Source of the DNA: Gleimia hominis
Lineage (GTDB): Bacteria; Actinomycetota; Actinomycetes; Actinomycetales; Actinomycetaceae
Assembly: GCF_032085515.1 (NCBI RefSeq)
Contig: NZ_JASXSX010000005.1
Coordinates: forward strand, 1-64,000
DNA: 64,000 bases
Reading direction: 5' to 3'
A model generated the notes under the pieces. That model was not told the DNA's origin. It saw only the letters and a list, made by a program, of their open reading frames with translations, and did no database searches. The position numbers and the translations under genes were made by a program. The number at the start of each line of letters is the position of its first letter. Positions within the stretch are counted from its first letter, which is position 1. This document shows positions 25,410 to 34,002 of the stretch, one piece after another.

Positions 25410-27776
25410 CTAGGTAATCTGGCGGTGATTCCCGTTTGCTACGAAGCCGGTTGGGAACACGAGTCCAACTGCGCAGATGAGAATGGGGAACAGTAGAGCG
25501 GAAAGGGGAATTGAGAACAAAGCATCCATCTGTTGGCTTTTCAAGAAGCCCCATCCTAGAAGCGTTCCGACGAGCACTCCAACTAATGTGGGAGCGAGTA
25601 GAGCCACCGTGTTTGTGCACCGTGTTCGCAGTTCTAGTGCGCGTTTGCTAGCCCCAAGGATTTGAAGGAGTTTTAGAGTGTGACTGCGGCGCGCGTTCCA
25701 GATGGAGACTACGCACCCCACGAGTACCGTTAGTAAGAACCCAACTCCGACATTTAGTAGCAATAAGAGGTTAGCGGCGCTTTTCTCCACTTCTTCTCCT
25801 GCTTGCGGGACATTAGGGGAGACACCTAAGTTGCGTAGTGCAATGTCAGCTCGCGCTCCTAATGAAGAAAGGGTTTCGTTAGAATCGGAGTGAATAACTA
25901 CAGACTTGTCTTGGCTGTTGGAGCGAAATAGAGTGCCATCAGTTAAAGGCGGGCTCCCGTTTTGTTCAATACTATGTTTATTAGCGAATTCTGGTGAAAT
26001 AATGACAGCTGGAAAGCCTAAACCTCGCGTTGGAATGTTGGTTAAATTGTGCGTCGGAACCGGGCCTACTTTCAGATGCGGGTCCAATGATGTGATGGTG
26101 ACCTGCTTTGGGCAGTGCATATCCACACAAAATATTTTCCTGGAGTAATCGGTGCGTTCTTCACTGGTAAACTCTCGGTCGAGGTAGACCTGTGCATTCT
26201 TAGAATCCATAATCGCTATGGTGGGGCTAGAGCGCATGTCTTTTGCTTGCAGAGCACACGTTTTGGTATCAAATACTTTCGTTTCTATAGATTTTAGGTA
26301 TGCTTTTTGTACGCAGCGGAATGCGTCAGTGTCGATAGCTAACGTGTTGTTTTCACCTTCTTGGCCGGGAAGAGACGCCCATGCGAGGGTACTAATTGAC
26401 GCGTTAAGCTGTTTGGACAAACTATCTATTTGAGCGCGCGTGAGGCTGTGCGTTCCCAGCTCTACTCTTGCCCAGCCAGGTGCGAACGAGGGGTATTTTT
26501 CCAGTAGTTCCAACCTGTTTGTCAGTGCTTGCAGGACAGTCGTTGCTGTTAGTGCTGCAAGTACTAGAGCACAAACGGAGGCTAATCCCACTACGGACCG
26601 ATCGGGAGCATTTAGAAATTCCCTAACAGTCAGCTTGGGCCACCACGAAGCTGTCTTACAAATGGTTGTTTGGTTGCTTCGAATCTGTTTCTTTTTGAAG
26701 TTGATTAGGGCAGCTGGGAGTAAACTAACTAAGACGTATAGAAAGAACACGGTGAGCTCGACTGGCCAATCTACGGTCAGTTCCCCATATTCCATGCCTG
26801 TCATATGTTGAGTTAACCGGGTTAGACACCATCCGAAACCCAATGAAAATAGGAATCCAGTAGCTCCTGCTATGAAAAGTCGTAGCAGTAGAGTTAGCGT
26901 TGCCACCGACCTTACTTGCATGGGGCCCAACCCGAGTTTTGAAAGCACACTCCACTGGATGCGATCTTCGCGGTTGAACCCAAGAACCAGCATGGCGTAA
27001 ATCATGACGCACAGGATGGTTAAAACCCATGGTACGAATCTTTCAACCACAGATGGGAACGTGCTGTTAGAGACTGCGTCTGAACGACTCATGACGTCGT
27101 AGCCCTGCGTTGCGAGCGCATCCAGATCAGCGCTTCCCTCCAAGTACCATGCGGCTCCTGTAACCGTAATATTGTGGGGTAAGTTTGCAGGATTGCTCGC
27201 GTTTATTAGAAGTTCCTCGGCGCCGGGGTTGGCGGGTTGAGTGTAGGTCCCACCTACTCGCCAGGATTCTCCAAATAACTCTACTTGTTGGGGCGCGGTA
27301 GTGTGCGCGTGGTCCAGCCCGAGCCTTTTAAGCGTGGTTGTAGAAAGTAAGACGGAAGGCTGGGTTTTGGAAAGCTTGGGAGCCCACTTCACGTGATATA
27401 TACCGGTGACGGTGGGGGAGCTTAGAGGAAATACGGATGCGTTGAGATGATGCGAGCTGGAAGCTGTTTTTAGTTTGCTTTCCACAAAGATTCGAGGCAC
27501 GAGGTGGCCGTGGTGGATGTAAGACTTTATCTCTTGGGTTGTTTTGTTGACGGTATCGACTGACTCGATTGTTTTGCTGCTTCTAATTATGTAATCCGCG
27601 TTGCCCATTAGTTGGGTACCACGTTCAGCCTCTGTGTATTCTGTGGTTGCCTGCCATATCGATACTGTGGAAGGCAAACAAACAAGTAATACGACTAGTA
27701 GAATCTGTAGCTTACTGTGCCTGCTTCTGGTTGCGAGTTTACGGCAAAGTGCTGCGACAGATCCGACGTGGTTCAT
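25410..27776 (-). CDS. Large FtsX-like ABC permease of a small-peptide locus
   Basis: A 788-residue membrane protein: one N-terminal helix (LQILLVVLLVCLPSTVSI), an external domain of about 200 residues, three helices, another long external domain, and three C-terminal helices. The blocks GFNREDRIQWSVLSKLGLGPMQV and WNARRSHTLKLLQILGASKRAL are typical cytoplasmic loops of FtsX-type permeases. The duplicated layout resembles permeases coupled to small secreted peptides or bacteriocins. It overlaps the ATPase gene by 4 bp and so is the third gene of the operon. GC content is visibly lower than in flanking housekeeping genes (about 45 percent in a sampled line). Export, immunity or signalling are all possible. 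Confidence 0.75.
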   Translation of the reverse strand: MNHVGSVAALCRKLATRSRHSKLQILLVVLLVCLPSTVSIWQATTEYTEAERGTQLMGNADYIIRSSKTIESVDTVNKTTQEIKSYIHHGHLVPRIFVESKLKTASSSHHLNASVFPLSSPTVTGIYHVKWAPKLSKTQPSVLLSTTTLKRLGLDHAHTTAPQQVELFGESWRVGGTYTQPANPGAEELLINASNPANLPHNITVTGAAWYLEGSADLDALATQGYDVMSRSDAVSNSTFPSVVERFVPWVLTILCVMIYAMLVLGFNREDRIQWSVLSKLGLGPMQVRSVATLTLLLRLFIAGATGFLFSLGFGWCLTRLTQHMTGMEYGELTVDWPVELTVFFLYVLVSLLPAALINFKKKQIRSNQTTICKTASWWPKLTVREFLNAPDRSVVGLASVCALVLAALTATTVLQALTNRLELLEKYPSFAPGWARVELGTHSLTRAQIDSLSKQLNASISTLAWASLPGQEGENNTLAIDTDAFRCVQKAYLKSIETKVFDTKTCALQAKDMRSSPTIAIMDSKNAQVYLDREFTSEERTDYSRKIFCVDMHCPKQVTITSLDPHLKVGPVPTHNLTNIPTRGLGFPAVIISPEFANKHSIEQNGSPPLTDGTLFRSNSQDKSVVIHSDSNETLSSLGARADIALRNLGVSPNVPQAGEEVEKSAANLLLLLNVGVGFLLTVLVGCVVSIWNARRSHTLKLLQILGASKRALELRTRCTNTVALLAPTLVGVLVGTLLGWGFLKSQQMDALFSIPLSALLFPILICAVGLVFPTGFVANGNHRQIT

Positions 27777-28432
27777 GAGAGTTTACCATCCCTGATGGTT
27801 AAGATAGTGTCGCTTGTTTGGGCAACGTCGTGATCGTGGGTCACGAGAACAACGGTTTTCCCACGCTCTGCTAGTATACGAAGTGACTTGCACACTTGTC
27901 GACTCATTTTCGAGTCTAATGCTCCGGTAGGTTCGTCGGCTAAGACTAAGTTAGCTTGTGATACCAGAGCCCGTGCGATGGCGGTTCTTTGCTGTTCGCC
28001 GCCACTCATTTGACTTGGGAACGAGTTTCTCACATCGAGCATGCCCAGTGTTTTGAGTGCGTATTCGGTTTGTTCGTTGCACGCTTGTTTTCTCTGTCCT
28101 TGTAACTCGCCTATGAGCATAATGTTTTCTGCAGCTGTGAGTGATTCTATAAGCGAATAATTCTGAAAAACTCGTGATATGCCGTGGAGTCGAAAATGAT
28201 TCCGTTGCGATTTGGATAGCGTTCCGTACGACGCATTATTCCAGCATATTTTGCCGGTATCTGGAGTCGTTTCCATGGCTAATAGGTTCAGTAATGTGGT
28301 TTTACCAGCGCCTGATTTTCCCATTATGCAGGTGATACTACCTTCAGCTGCTGTAAATGAAACGGATTTGAGAATTTGTCGACGCGTCCGTCCTTTCCCA
28401 AGCGCAATCCCCAGCGACTCCACACGCAACAT
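27773..28432 (-). CDS. ABC transporter ATP-binding protein (MacB/LolD type)
   Basis: A 219-residue ATPase with Walker A GKSGAGKTT, Q-loop FQNYSLI, signature MSGGEQQR, Walker B LVLADEPTGALD and the switch His in VLVTHDHD. Its size and the DEPTGALD form are those of ATPases that pair with FtsX-like permeases. It starts 4 bp after the stop of the small secreted protein gene without a strong site of its own, suggesting translational coupling. It overlaps the permease by 4 bp. Confidence 0.9.
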   Translation of the reverse strand: MLRVESLGIALGKGRTRRQILKSVSFTAAEGSITCIMGKSGAGKTTLLNLLAMETTPDTGKICWNNASYGTLSKSQRNHFRLHGISRVFQNYSLIESLTAAENIMLIGELQGQRKQACNEQTEYALKTLGMLDVRNSFPSQMSGGEQQRTAIARALVSQANLVLADEPTGALDSKMSRQVCKSLRILAERGKTVVLVTHDHDVAQTSDTILTIRDGKLS

Positions 28433-28436
28433 AGTG

Positions 28437-28748
28437 CTACTTGAACTCTAAACTTACGCCGCGAGCACCGAATGCACAATATCCAGACGACGCTCTACCA
28501 TTGGCTTTTATCCATGATGTATACCGGTCAGGGGCACTCGTACAATCAATGGCACCTCGCGCCTGATGGGCATTTCCACCAATCGTATTTCCACATGCAG
28601 CGATCACATTGCTCTGGCCGGTCCAACTCTTCTGTAGAGTCGCATCGCATCCGTTTGCTGAAACGTAGTTTGCGCTAATAGCCGGCACGGCTACAAGTAG
28701 CGGCAAAGGAAGTGTTAGTGCGATACCTATGAGTCTTCTTTTCCGCAT
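28437..28748 (-). CDS. Small secreted four-cysteine protein, first gene of the ABC operon
   Basis: A 103-residue precursor with no family I recognise. Residues 1-26 are a clear signal peptide (RKRR, then a hydrophobic core, ending AISA; an alternative cut is VSA at 29-31). The mature part of about 75 residues is rich in Gly, Ala, Ser and Asn and has four cysteines, C34, C52, C69 and C91, enough for two disulfides. The start is ATG 28748, six bases after AAGGA; a frame extending ten codons upstream has no better site. Direct linkage to an ABC ATPase and FtsX-like permease recalls bacteriocin loci such as the lactococcin 972 group, but it lacks an obvious match to that family. It could be a bacteriocin, a signal peptide or a substrate-binding partner. 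Confidence 0.7.
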   Translation of the reverse strand: MRKRRLIGIALTLPLPLLVAVPAISANYVSANGCDATLQKSWTGQSNVIAACGNTIGGNAHQARGAIDCTSAPDRYTSWIKANGRASSGYCAFGARGVSLEFK

Positions 28749-28811
28749 TGGAGTTCCTTCCACTAGGCTTTCCGACAAAATCTTCCTTGATTAAGAGGGC
28801 TGATATTGAGA

Positions 28812-28840
28812 ACGGTATCAAGCCAAAAAAAACGTGTCAA
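28812..28840 (-). promoter_or_regulatory. Candidate promoter of the secreted-peptide/ABC operon
   Basis: On the minus strand a consensus -35 TTGACA (28840-28835) is followed by a 17-bp spacer with a run of eight T and a -10 of the form TACCGT (28817-28812). It lies 64 bp before the ATG. A short inverted repeat (CTTGAT at 28787-28792, ATCAAG at 28817-28822) overlaps its downstream part. The -10 is weak; the -35 and spacing are good. Confidence 0.5.
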
Positions 28841-28956
28841 TAGGTTAAGCTGAGAATGCATGTTTACCAATTGGTTATGTGAATAGAGTGCCTAATGGAA
28901 TACACGTACGCTAGGGGGAATTTATCTCTGTGCCTTTTGGCTGCCTCCTAAACTTG

Positions 28957-29979
28957 CTAATTACTGGCGGCCTTCTCTGGGACCTGTGGGGGATACAGAT
29001 GGGAGAATTCGTCTATGAACTCACCTTTTTGATAGCGCGTGTACAAGTAATCCAGTGTTGGCTGGGGGCGGTTCGACGGGTCCGTAAAGGCGGAGAGTTT
29101 GGAATGCCTAAACGCCCATAGAATTAGCACCATAATCAGCAGATCCACACCAATAGCAAACAGAGTGGGAATAAGTCCTTGCGTGGTTTCCTCACCAATA
29201 ATTGAGTTCGTTTGCCCAGCAAACACTTCCATAGTGAAAATGACGGTGTTATTACCAGCATGCTGCGCAATCGCAGCTTCTAAACCACCAGTGCGTTGCG
29301 TCAAATAGCAGTTGAAAGCTGCCATAGCTGCAAGCGTAGCTAACACCCCGGGATCTAAAGAACCATGCGCCAACGCGAACACTATGGCGGACAAAACTGT
29401 TGCCATCACAAACGCGACCACCCGATTAGGGATCCACGCACCCACCAGCTGCAGTAAGTACCCGCGGAAAGTAACTTCTTCAGCAGCGCTCTGTAGCGGC
29501 GACAGCACGAGGGCTAGTACTAGCGACAAGACCAGCGTCTTAGCGGGGTGCCACTCCACGTCCTCAAATAAGACAGCGGACCCCACAATGAACGGCACCT
29601 GCACCACCAAACAAATTGACACGCAGGTAAGTAGCCAACGCCACCGAATCCGGCCAGCTACTGAAAACAAGTACCCGGGACGAATCCGTAACCCAACAAT
29701 CGTGGCCACGATTACACACGGAATCAAAATGATCAGGGACGTCATCATGTAGATCATCTCTGACGGATTCGTCAGGTTGATGTCACCGTTTGTAAAAGTC
29801 GAAAACATATTCGGGTTCGCAATAGCAGCGACCAAAGCCACCAGTATGGAAGAGACCGCGAAAAGAGCAATCCCTAAAGCCAGGCCAAGCAGCGGCCGCC
29901 ACCAACGACGATCCGGCCCGGCCCCCACTTGATTGTAAGCAGCGGGAGTCGATGGGGTGGAACGGGGAAGGTAAAGCAT
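28957..29979 (-). CDS. CPBP-family intramembrane metalloprotease
   Basis: A 340-residue polytopic protein with the CPBP (CAAX protease and bacteriocin-processing) motifs: EEVTFR at 167-172, the His in FALAHG (H205), and a third block QHAGNN (H240, N244). Family members process prenylated proteins or confer immunity to bacteriocins. It is transcribed in the same direction as, and upstream of, the secreted-peptide operon, separated by 208 bp. The start is ATG 29979 after GAGG. A link to the peptide locus is inferred from position only. Confidence 0.88.
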   Translation of the reverse strand: MLYLPRSTPSTPAAYNQVGAGPDRRWWRPLLGLALGIALFAVSSILVALVAAIANPNMFSTFTNGDINLTNPSEMIYMMTSLIILIPCVIVATIVGLRIRPGYLFSVAGRIRWRWLLTCVSICLVVQVPFIVGSAVLFEDVEWHPAKTLVLSLVLALVLSPLQSAAEEVTFRGYLLQLVGAWIPNRVVAFVMATVLSAIVFALAHGSLDPGVLATLAAMAAFNCYLTQRTGGLEAAIAQHAGNNTVIFTMEVFAGQTNSIIGEETTQGLIPTLFAIGVDLLIMVLILWAFRHSKLSAFTDPSNRPQPTLDYLYTRYQKGEFIDEFSHLYPPQVPEKAASN

Positions 29980-30189
29980 AAGCCTCGTTTCTTCTTCGGT
30001 CTCGTAATCACTAACTCAACGCGGGTGCAATGCGACGAATCGTTTACTCGAAGCATCAGAACAGTGTTCCGAACTCACTGCAGTTGGCCTCGTGTCCAAC
30101 GAAATAACAGCATTGAGTGATTGTGGGAGTGGAATTTTACGGTCTAAAGTTTAACGGAAACATGAAAGCAAGAAAACACAGCCGAGCTT

Positions 30190-31488
30190 CTACTGCGTGC
30201 GAGCGCCGTAGAAGCGGCCTAAAGTGTCTTCTTTGAACTCTGCGTAGGTGCCATCCAAGATGGATTTGCGAATCCGCTCCACCAAGTTAACTGTGAAGTA
30301 CTCGTTGTGGATTGTCGCCAGAATAGGGCCAAGCATCTCGTGTGCCTTAAACAAGTGCCGGATGTAAGCGCGGGTGTAGTGCGCACACGTGTAGCATCCG
30401 CAAGTTGAATCGAGGGGGCTGAAATCCGTGCGGCACGAGGCGTTAGTTACATTGAAACGCCCATCGCGCGTATAGATCGCGGCGTTACGCGCCACACGGG
30501 AGGGATTTACGCAATCAAACGTGTCTGCGCCTGCTTCGATTGCGCGGAAAAAATCATCCGGCTCAGAAATGCCCAGCAGGTGCCGCGGTTTATCTTCCGG
30601 TAACTCCGAAGTCATCCACCCCACAATGCGTCCCAAGTTCTCTTTCTCCAAAGCACCGCCCAGGCCAAACCCGTCGAAGCCTTCACCATGGCTCGTCATC
30701 GCTGCTAGCGTGCGGGCTGCGTGGCGGCGCAAATCCTCGTACTGCGCCCCCTGCAACACCCCAAACAACTGTTGATACGGCTTTTCGGGCTGCTCCAGCG
30801 TGAGCCGCCAATGCTGATCCAACGACCGCTGCGCCCACCGGTGTGTGCGCTCCAGCGACTCCTCCTGATATGAACGCGGGTGACGCAGCGACGTCAACTC
30901 GTCGAATGCGAACATGATGTCCGCACCCAAATTATGTTGAATAGACAGTGAAACCTCTGGGTTAAACCGGTGCCTGGACCCATCTCGGTGCGAACGGAAC
31001 ACCACGCCGTCCTCATCAACTACTGCGCGGTTGCGCCGCACAGCCTCAAACGCTGCCTCCTCACTGGTTGGTTCGCGTCCAGAGAACTCCTCTGACAGGA
31101 CCTTCTTATAACCAGACCCGAGCGACAGTACTTGAAACCCACCCGAGTCCGTGAATGTCGGGCCCGGCCAATTCATGAACGCCCCCACACCACCAGCTTG
31201 CGCAACCAACTCATCACCGGGCTGCAAATACAAGTGATACGCATTCGCCAACAGCGCCTGCGCCCCCAACTCAGCCATCTGTTCGGGAAGCACCCCCTTG
31301 ACGGTGGCGAGCGTACCCACGGGGATAAAAGCAGGCGTGCGAATAACTCCGTGCGCAGTAGTAAGAACCCCAGCCCTACCGAGTGGACGGCCTGCAGCAT
31401 TCACCGCGATATTTGACCGTGCCTCTAGACGCTGTTGGACAACGAATCCTCGCTGACTATCAATTTGACTACGACTAATCCGATCCAC
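30190..31488 (-). CDS. tgt: tRNA-guanine transglycosylase
   Basis: Exchanges guanine 34 of certain tRNAs for queuine or a precursor. The nucleophile region FTDSGGFQVLSLG and the zinc site CGCYTC with the downstream His (HLFKAHEML) are intact. The start is GTG 31488 with AGGGGG six bases upstream, giving 432 residues, about 50 more than typical bacterial enzymes. Part of the excess is at the N-terminus. It lies 14 bp after the queuosine-precursor transporter gene and forms an operon with it. Confidence 0.93.
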   Translation of the reverse strand: MDRISRSQIDSQRGFVVQQRLEARSNIAVNAAGRPLGRAGVLTTAHGVIRTPAFIPVGTLATVKGVLPEQMAELGAQALLANAYHLYLQPGDELVAQAGGVGAFMNWPGPTFTDSGGFQVLSLGSGYKKVLSEEFSGREPTSEEAAFEAVRRNRAVVDEDGVVFRSHRDGSRHRFNPEVSLSIQHNLGADIMFAFDELTSLRHPRSYQEESLERTHRWAQRSLDQHWRLTLEQPEKPYQQLFGVLQGAQYEDLRRHAARTLAAMTSHGEGFDGFGLGGALEKENLGRIVGWMTSELPEDKPRHLLGISEPDDFFRAIEAGADTFDCVNPSRVARNAAIYTRDGRFNVTNASCRTDFSPLDSTCGCYTCAHYTRAYIRHLFKAHEMLGPILATIHNEYFTVNLVERIRKSILDGTYAEFKEDTLGRFYGARTQ

Positions 31489-31502
31489 GATGCACCCCCT
31501 AA

Positions 31503-32267
31503 TTACTTTGCAACGTGCTTTGCAATACCAGCGGCACCACTCGAGTCCACGAGCTTCGCGTCCCTCGCGTCCAAGCGTGAGGTAGAACTCGCGTCCACGC
31601 GTTTTGCAAAACTAGTTTCCACGCGTTTTACCACCGCGATCGTTGGATACGTGAGGGGCAAGCACACGACCTCAACCCCAACTTTGTAAAAATACCCAAC
31701 CAAAAGGTAGTTCAAAAAATCTGCGCCCGTAATAATCCCATAGAACGCGATCGTGCAGAAAATGAGGGTGTCTGCGAACTCACCAACCACCGTGGAACCA
31801 ATTAAACGGGCCCACATATGCTTCGAACCCCACCGCTGCTTAATCTTCACCAGCACCCAGGCGTTTAACAACTGACCCGCTAAATACCCAGCGATCGACG
31901 CCGCCACAATCCGCGGAACGAAACCCAACACAGCCACAAACGCGGCCTGGTTCTCATACCCCGGCCCCGGAGGAGCGATCCCCACCAGCCAGAACGTTAG
32001 CGATGCCAAAATAGAGAACCCAAACCCCCACGCAATAACGCGGCGGGCCTTAGCGAACCCATAAACCTCAGAAAGCACATCCCCCAGAATGTAGGTCAGG
32101 GGAAACAAAACCGCGCCACCATCAAAAATCGGTTTCCAAAACCCCAAGTCGAACGCAATCAGCTTGGTAGCAGCAATATTAGAAAGCAGTAACAGCGCAA
32201 CAAACGCTACCGCTATGAAGTCATACAGGCGCGTGGGCCTTACCGGCGAATCGAAGAATTGTTCCAC
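31503..32267 (-). CDS. queP: Queuosine precursor transporter (YhhQ family)
   Basis: Membrane protein with about six helices, importing a queuosine precursor for the Tgt enzyme encoded next. Family motifs include SNIAATKLIAFD, FPLTYILGDVLSEVYGF and GEFADTLIF. The C-terminus (about residues 214-254) is an unusual hydrophilic tail with four eight-residue repeats of the form KRVDASSA. The start is GTG 32267 with no good ribosome site. A -10 TATAGT ends 11 bases upstream, so the leader would be only a few bases long. Confidence 0.9.
   Translation of the reverse strand: MEQFFDSPVRPTRLYDFIAVAFVALLLLSNIAATKLIAFDLGFWKPIFDGGAVLFPLTYILGDVLSEVYGFAKARRVIAWGFGFSILASLTFWLVGIAPPGPGYENQAAFVAVLGFVPRIVAASIAGYLAGQLLNAWVLVKIKQRWGSKHMWARLIGSTVVGEFADTLIFCTIAFYGIITGADFLNYLLVGYFYKVGVEVVCLPLTYPTIAVVKRVETSFAKRVDASSTSRLDARDAKLVDSSGAAGIAKHVAK
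31533..31628 (-). repeat. 24-bp tandem repeat in the 3' end of the transporter gene
   Basis: Four consecutive 24-bp units encode KRVETSFA, KRVDASST, SRLDARDA and KLVDSSGA. The register is exact, with substitutions but no length change. The repeat lies beyond the last membrane helix of the transporter. Confidence 0.75.
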
Positions 32268-32286
32268 GAACCTAAATTACTATACT
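32259..32286. promoter_or_regulatory. Divergent promoter with overlapping -10 elements
   Basis: On the plus strand TTGTTC (32259-32264), a 16-bp spacer and TATACT (32281-32286) end six bases before the GTG of the ABC-F gene. On the minus strand TATAGT (32284-32279) overlaps the same bases and faces the transporter gene. Only 25 bp separate the two start codons. Confidence 0.6.
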
Positions 32287-32292
32287 GATCAC

Positions 32293-33903
32293 GTGATTAA
32301 CGTGGTCAACTTGAATGTGCGCATCGGCGCACGCACCCTCATCGACGGCGCTAACTTCCGGATCGACAAAGGCATGAGGATTGGCATGGTAGGGCGCAAC
32401 GGCGCTGGGAAAACCACCACCATGCGCATGCTGGCCGGAGAAGAAGACCACGGACAAGCCGAGTTCGCAGGGCAAGTTACCAGGCGAGGCACCATCGGCT
32501 ACCTCCCGCAAGAAACCCGCGTAGGTGACCCGGAACAAACGGTGCGAGAACGTATTCTGTCGGTACGCGGCATCGACGAAACCATCCGGCGGATCCGCAA
32601 GGCCGAACAACAAATGGCACGTTCCACAGGCGCGCGGCAAACCAAAGCCATGGAACGATACGTGCGGTTAGACCAAGAGTTCACCAACGCAGGCGGATGG
32701 GCCGCAAACGCGCAGGCCGCTCAAATGGCCGCTGCCCTGGGGGTGGACGAAAAAATGCTCGACCAACCTCTACGCACCCTCTCGGGCGGGCAACGGCGGC
32801 GCGCTGAACTTGCCCGCGCCCTATTCGCAGAAGCAGACGTGCTGCTACTTGACGAACCCACCAACCACCTCGATCACGACTCCCTAATCTGGCTACGCGA
32901 CTTTCTGCGCACCTACCCGGGCGGCTTCATGGTCATCAGCCACGACGTCGAACTACTCCAAGAAACCGTGAACCACGTATACCACCTGGATGCAGACAGA
33001 GCCCAACTGGACGTGTACAACATGGGGTGGGATGCCTACCTCAAACAACGCGCAGACGACGAACACCGGCGCCGGAAAGAACGGGCAAACGCGTTACGCA
33101 AAGCTCAAACATTGCGCGCACAAGGCGAAAAAATGCGGGCAAAAGCCACTAAAGCCGTGGCGGCACAACAGATGCTGCGGCGCGCAGACGAACTAGAACA
33201 ATCCGTGGAACCCGCGCGTGCCCCCGAAAAAGTTGCTCGCCTGCGCTTCCCAGAACCCGCACCGTGCGGACGCGTTCCCCTCACCGCCACGGGATTAACT
33301 AAAACCTACGGTTCGCTCGAAGTGTTCGCCGGCGTTGACCTCGCGATCGACCGCGGATCAAAAGTTGTGGTCCTGGGCCTCAACGGGGCGGGTAAAACCA
33401 CACTCCTACGCATCCTCGCAGGCAAACTCGAAGCAGATACCGGCAGTGTGAACCCTGGCCACGGCCTCAAACTGGGGTACTACGCACAAGAACACGAAAC
33501 CCTGCAAGGCGACAAGACAGTGCTCGAAAATATGACTGACGCAGCCCCCACACTGGATGACACCCACGTGCGGAACGTGCTGGGACAATTCCTGTTCTCC
33601 GGCGATGACGTCGACAAACCCGCCCGCGTACTCTCCGGCGGTGAACAAACCCGGCTGGCGCTCGCGGTGCTCGTGGCGTCGTCCGCGAACGTGCTTTTGC
33701 TGGATGAACCCACCAACAACCTCGACCCCGCGTCCAGGGAAGAAATCCTGAACGCACTGAGGACCTATGAAGGCGCCGTTGTGCTCGTGACTCACGACGA
33801 AGGAGCGGTGCGGGCCCTCAACCCCGACCGGGTCCTCTTACTCCCAGACGGGGATGAGGACCTGTGGGACGATTCATACCTCGAACTCGTCACCCTTACC
33901 TAA
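32293..33903 (+). CDS. ABC-F family ATPase
   Basis: Cytosolic tandem ATPase without membrane segments, of the family that acts on ribosomes. Domain 1 has Walker A GRNGAGKTT (34-42), signature LSGGQRRR and Walker B LLLDEPTNHLD. A charged linker of about 80 residues (ERANALRKAQTLRAQGEKM) follows. Domain 2 has GLNGAGKTT, LSGGEQTR and LLLDEPTNNLD. The start is GTG 32293 (MINVVNLNVRIG). A longer frame exists but would run through the divergent gene and promoter. TATACT ends six bases before the GTG and there is no ribosome site, so the mRNA is probably leaderless. Whether it is housekeeping or protects against antibiotics cannot be told. Confidence 0.9.
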   Translation: MINVVNLNVRIGARTLIDGANFRIDKGMRIGMVGRNGAGKTTTMRMLAGEEDHGQAEFAGQVTRRGTIGYLPQETRVGDPEQTVRERILSVRGIDETIRRIRKAEQQMARSTGARQTKAMERYVRLDQEFTNAGGWAANAQAAQMAAALGVDEKMLDQPLRTLSGGQRRRAELARALFAEADVLLLDEPTNHLDHDSLIWLRDFLRTYPGGFMVISHDVELLQETVNHVYHLDADRAQLDVYNMGWDAYLKQRADDEHRRRKERANALRKAQTLRAQGEKMRAKATKAVAAQQMLRRADELEQSVEPARAPEKVARLRFPEPAPCGRVPLTATGLTKTYGSLEVFAGVDLAIDRGSKVVVLGLNGAGKTTLLRILAGKLEADTGSVNPGHGLKLGYYAQEHETLQGDKTVLENMTDAAPTLDDTHVRNVLGQFLFSGDDVDKPARVLSGGEQTRLALAVLVASSANVLLLDEPTNNLDPASREEILNALRTYEGAVVLVTHDEGAVRALNPDRVLLLPDGDEDLWDDSYLELVTLT

Positions 33904-33916
33904 CCGCGCTGGAGTC

Positions 33917-33938
33917 ACAGGGACCATACAGGGACCAT
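33917..33938. repeat. 11-bp exact direct repeat
   Basis: ACAGGGACCAT occurs twice without a gap just after the ABC-F stop codon, followed by looser variants (GGGCTCACAGG). It is small but belongs to the pattern of repeats at gene ends in this window. Confidence 0.5.
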
Positions 33939-34002
33939 AGTGGGCTCACAGGTGGGCCGGTGGATTCGGAGGGGCTGCGGTAAGCCTATGAGGACGGTGG
34001 GT

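Noticed and set aside
28437..28748. Lactococcin 972 family assignment of the secreted protein
   Set aside because: Genomic context fits, but the mature sequence lacks the Trp/His/Tyr pattern of that family and has four cysteines instead.
32164..32292. Longer N-terminus of the ABC-F protein
   Set aside because: Would encode 43 residues unlike the family and run through the divergent queP start and the promoter.
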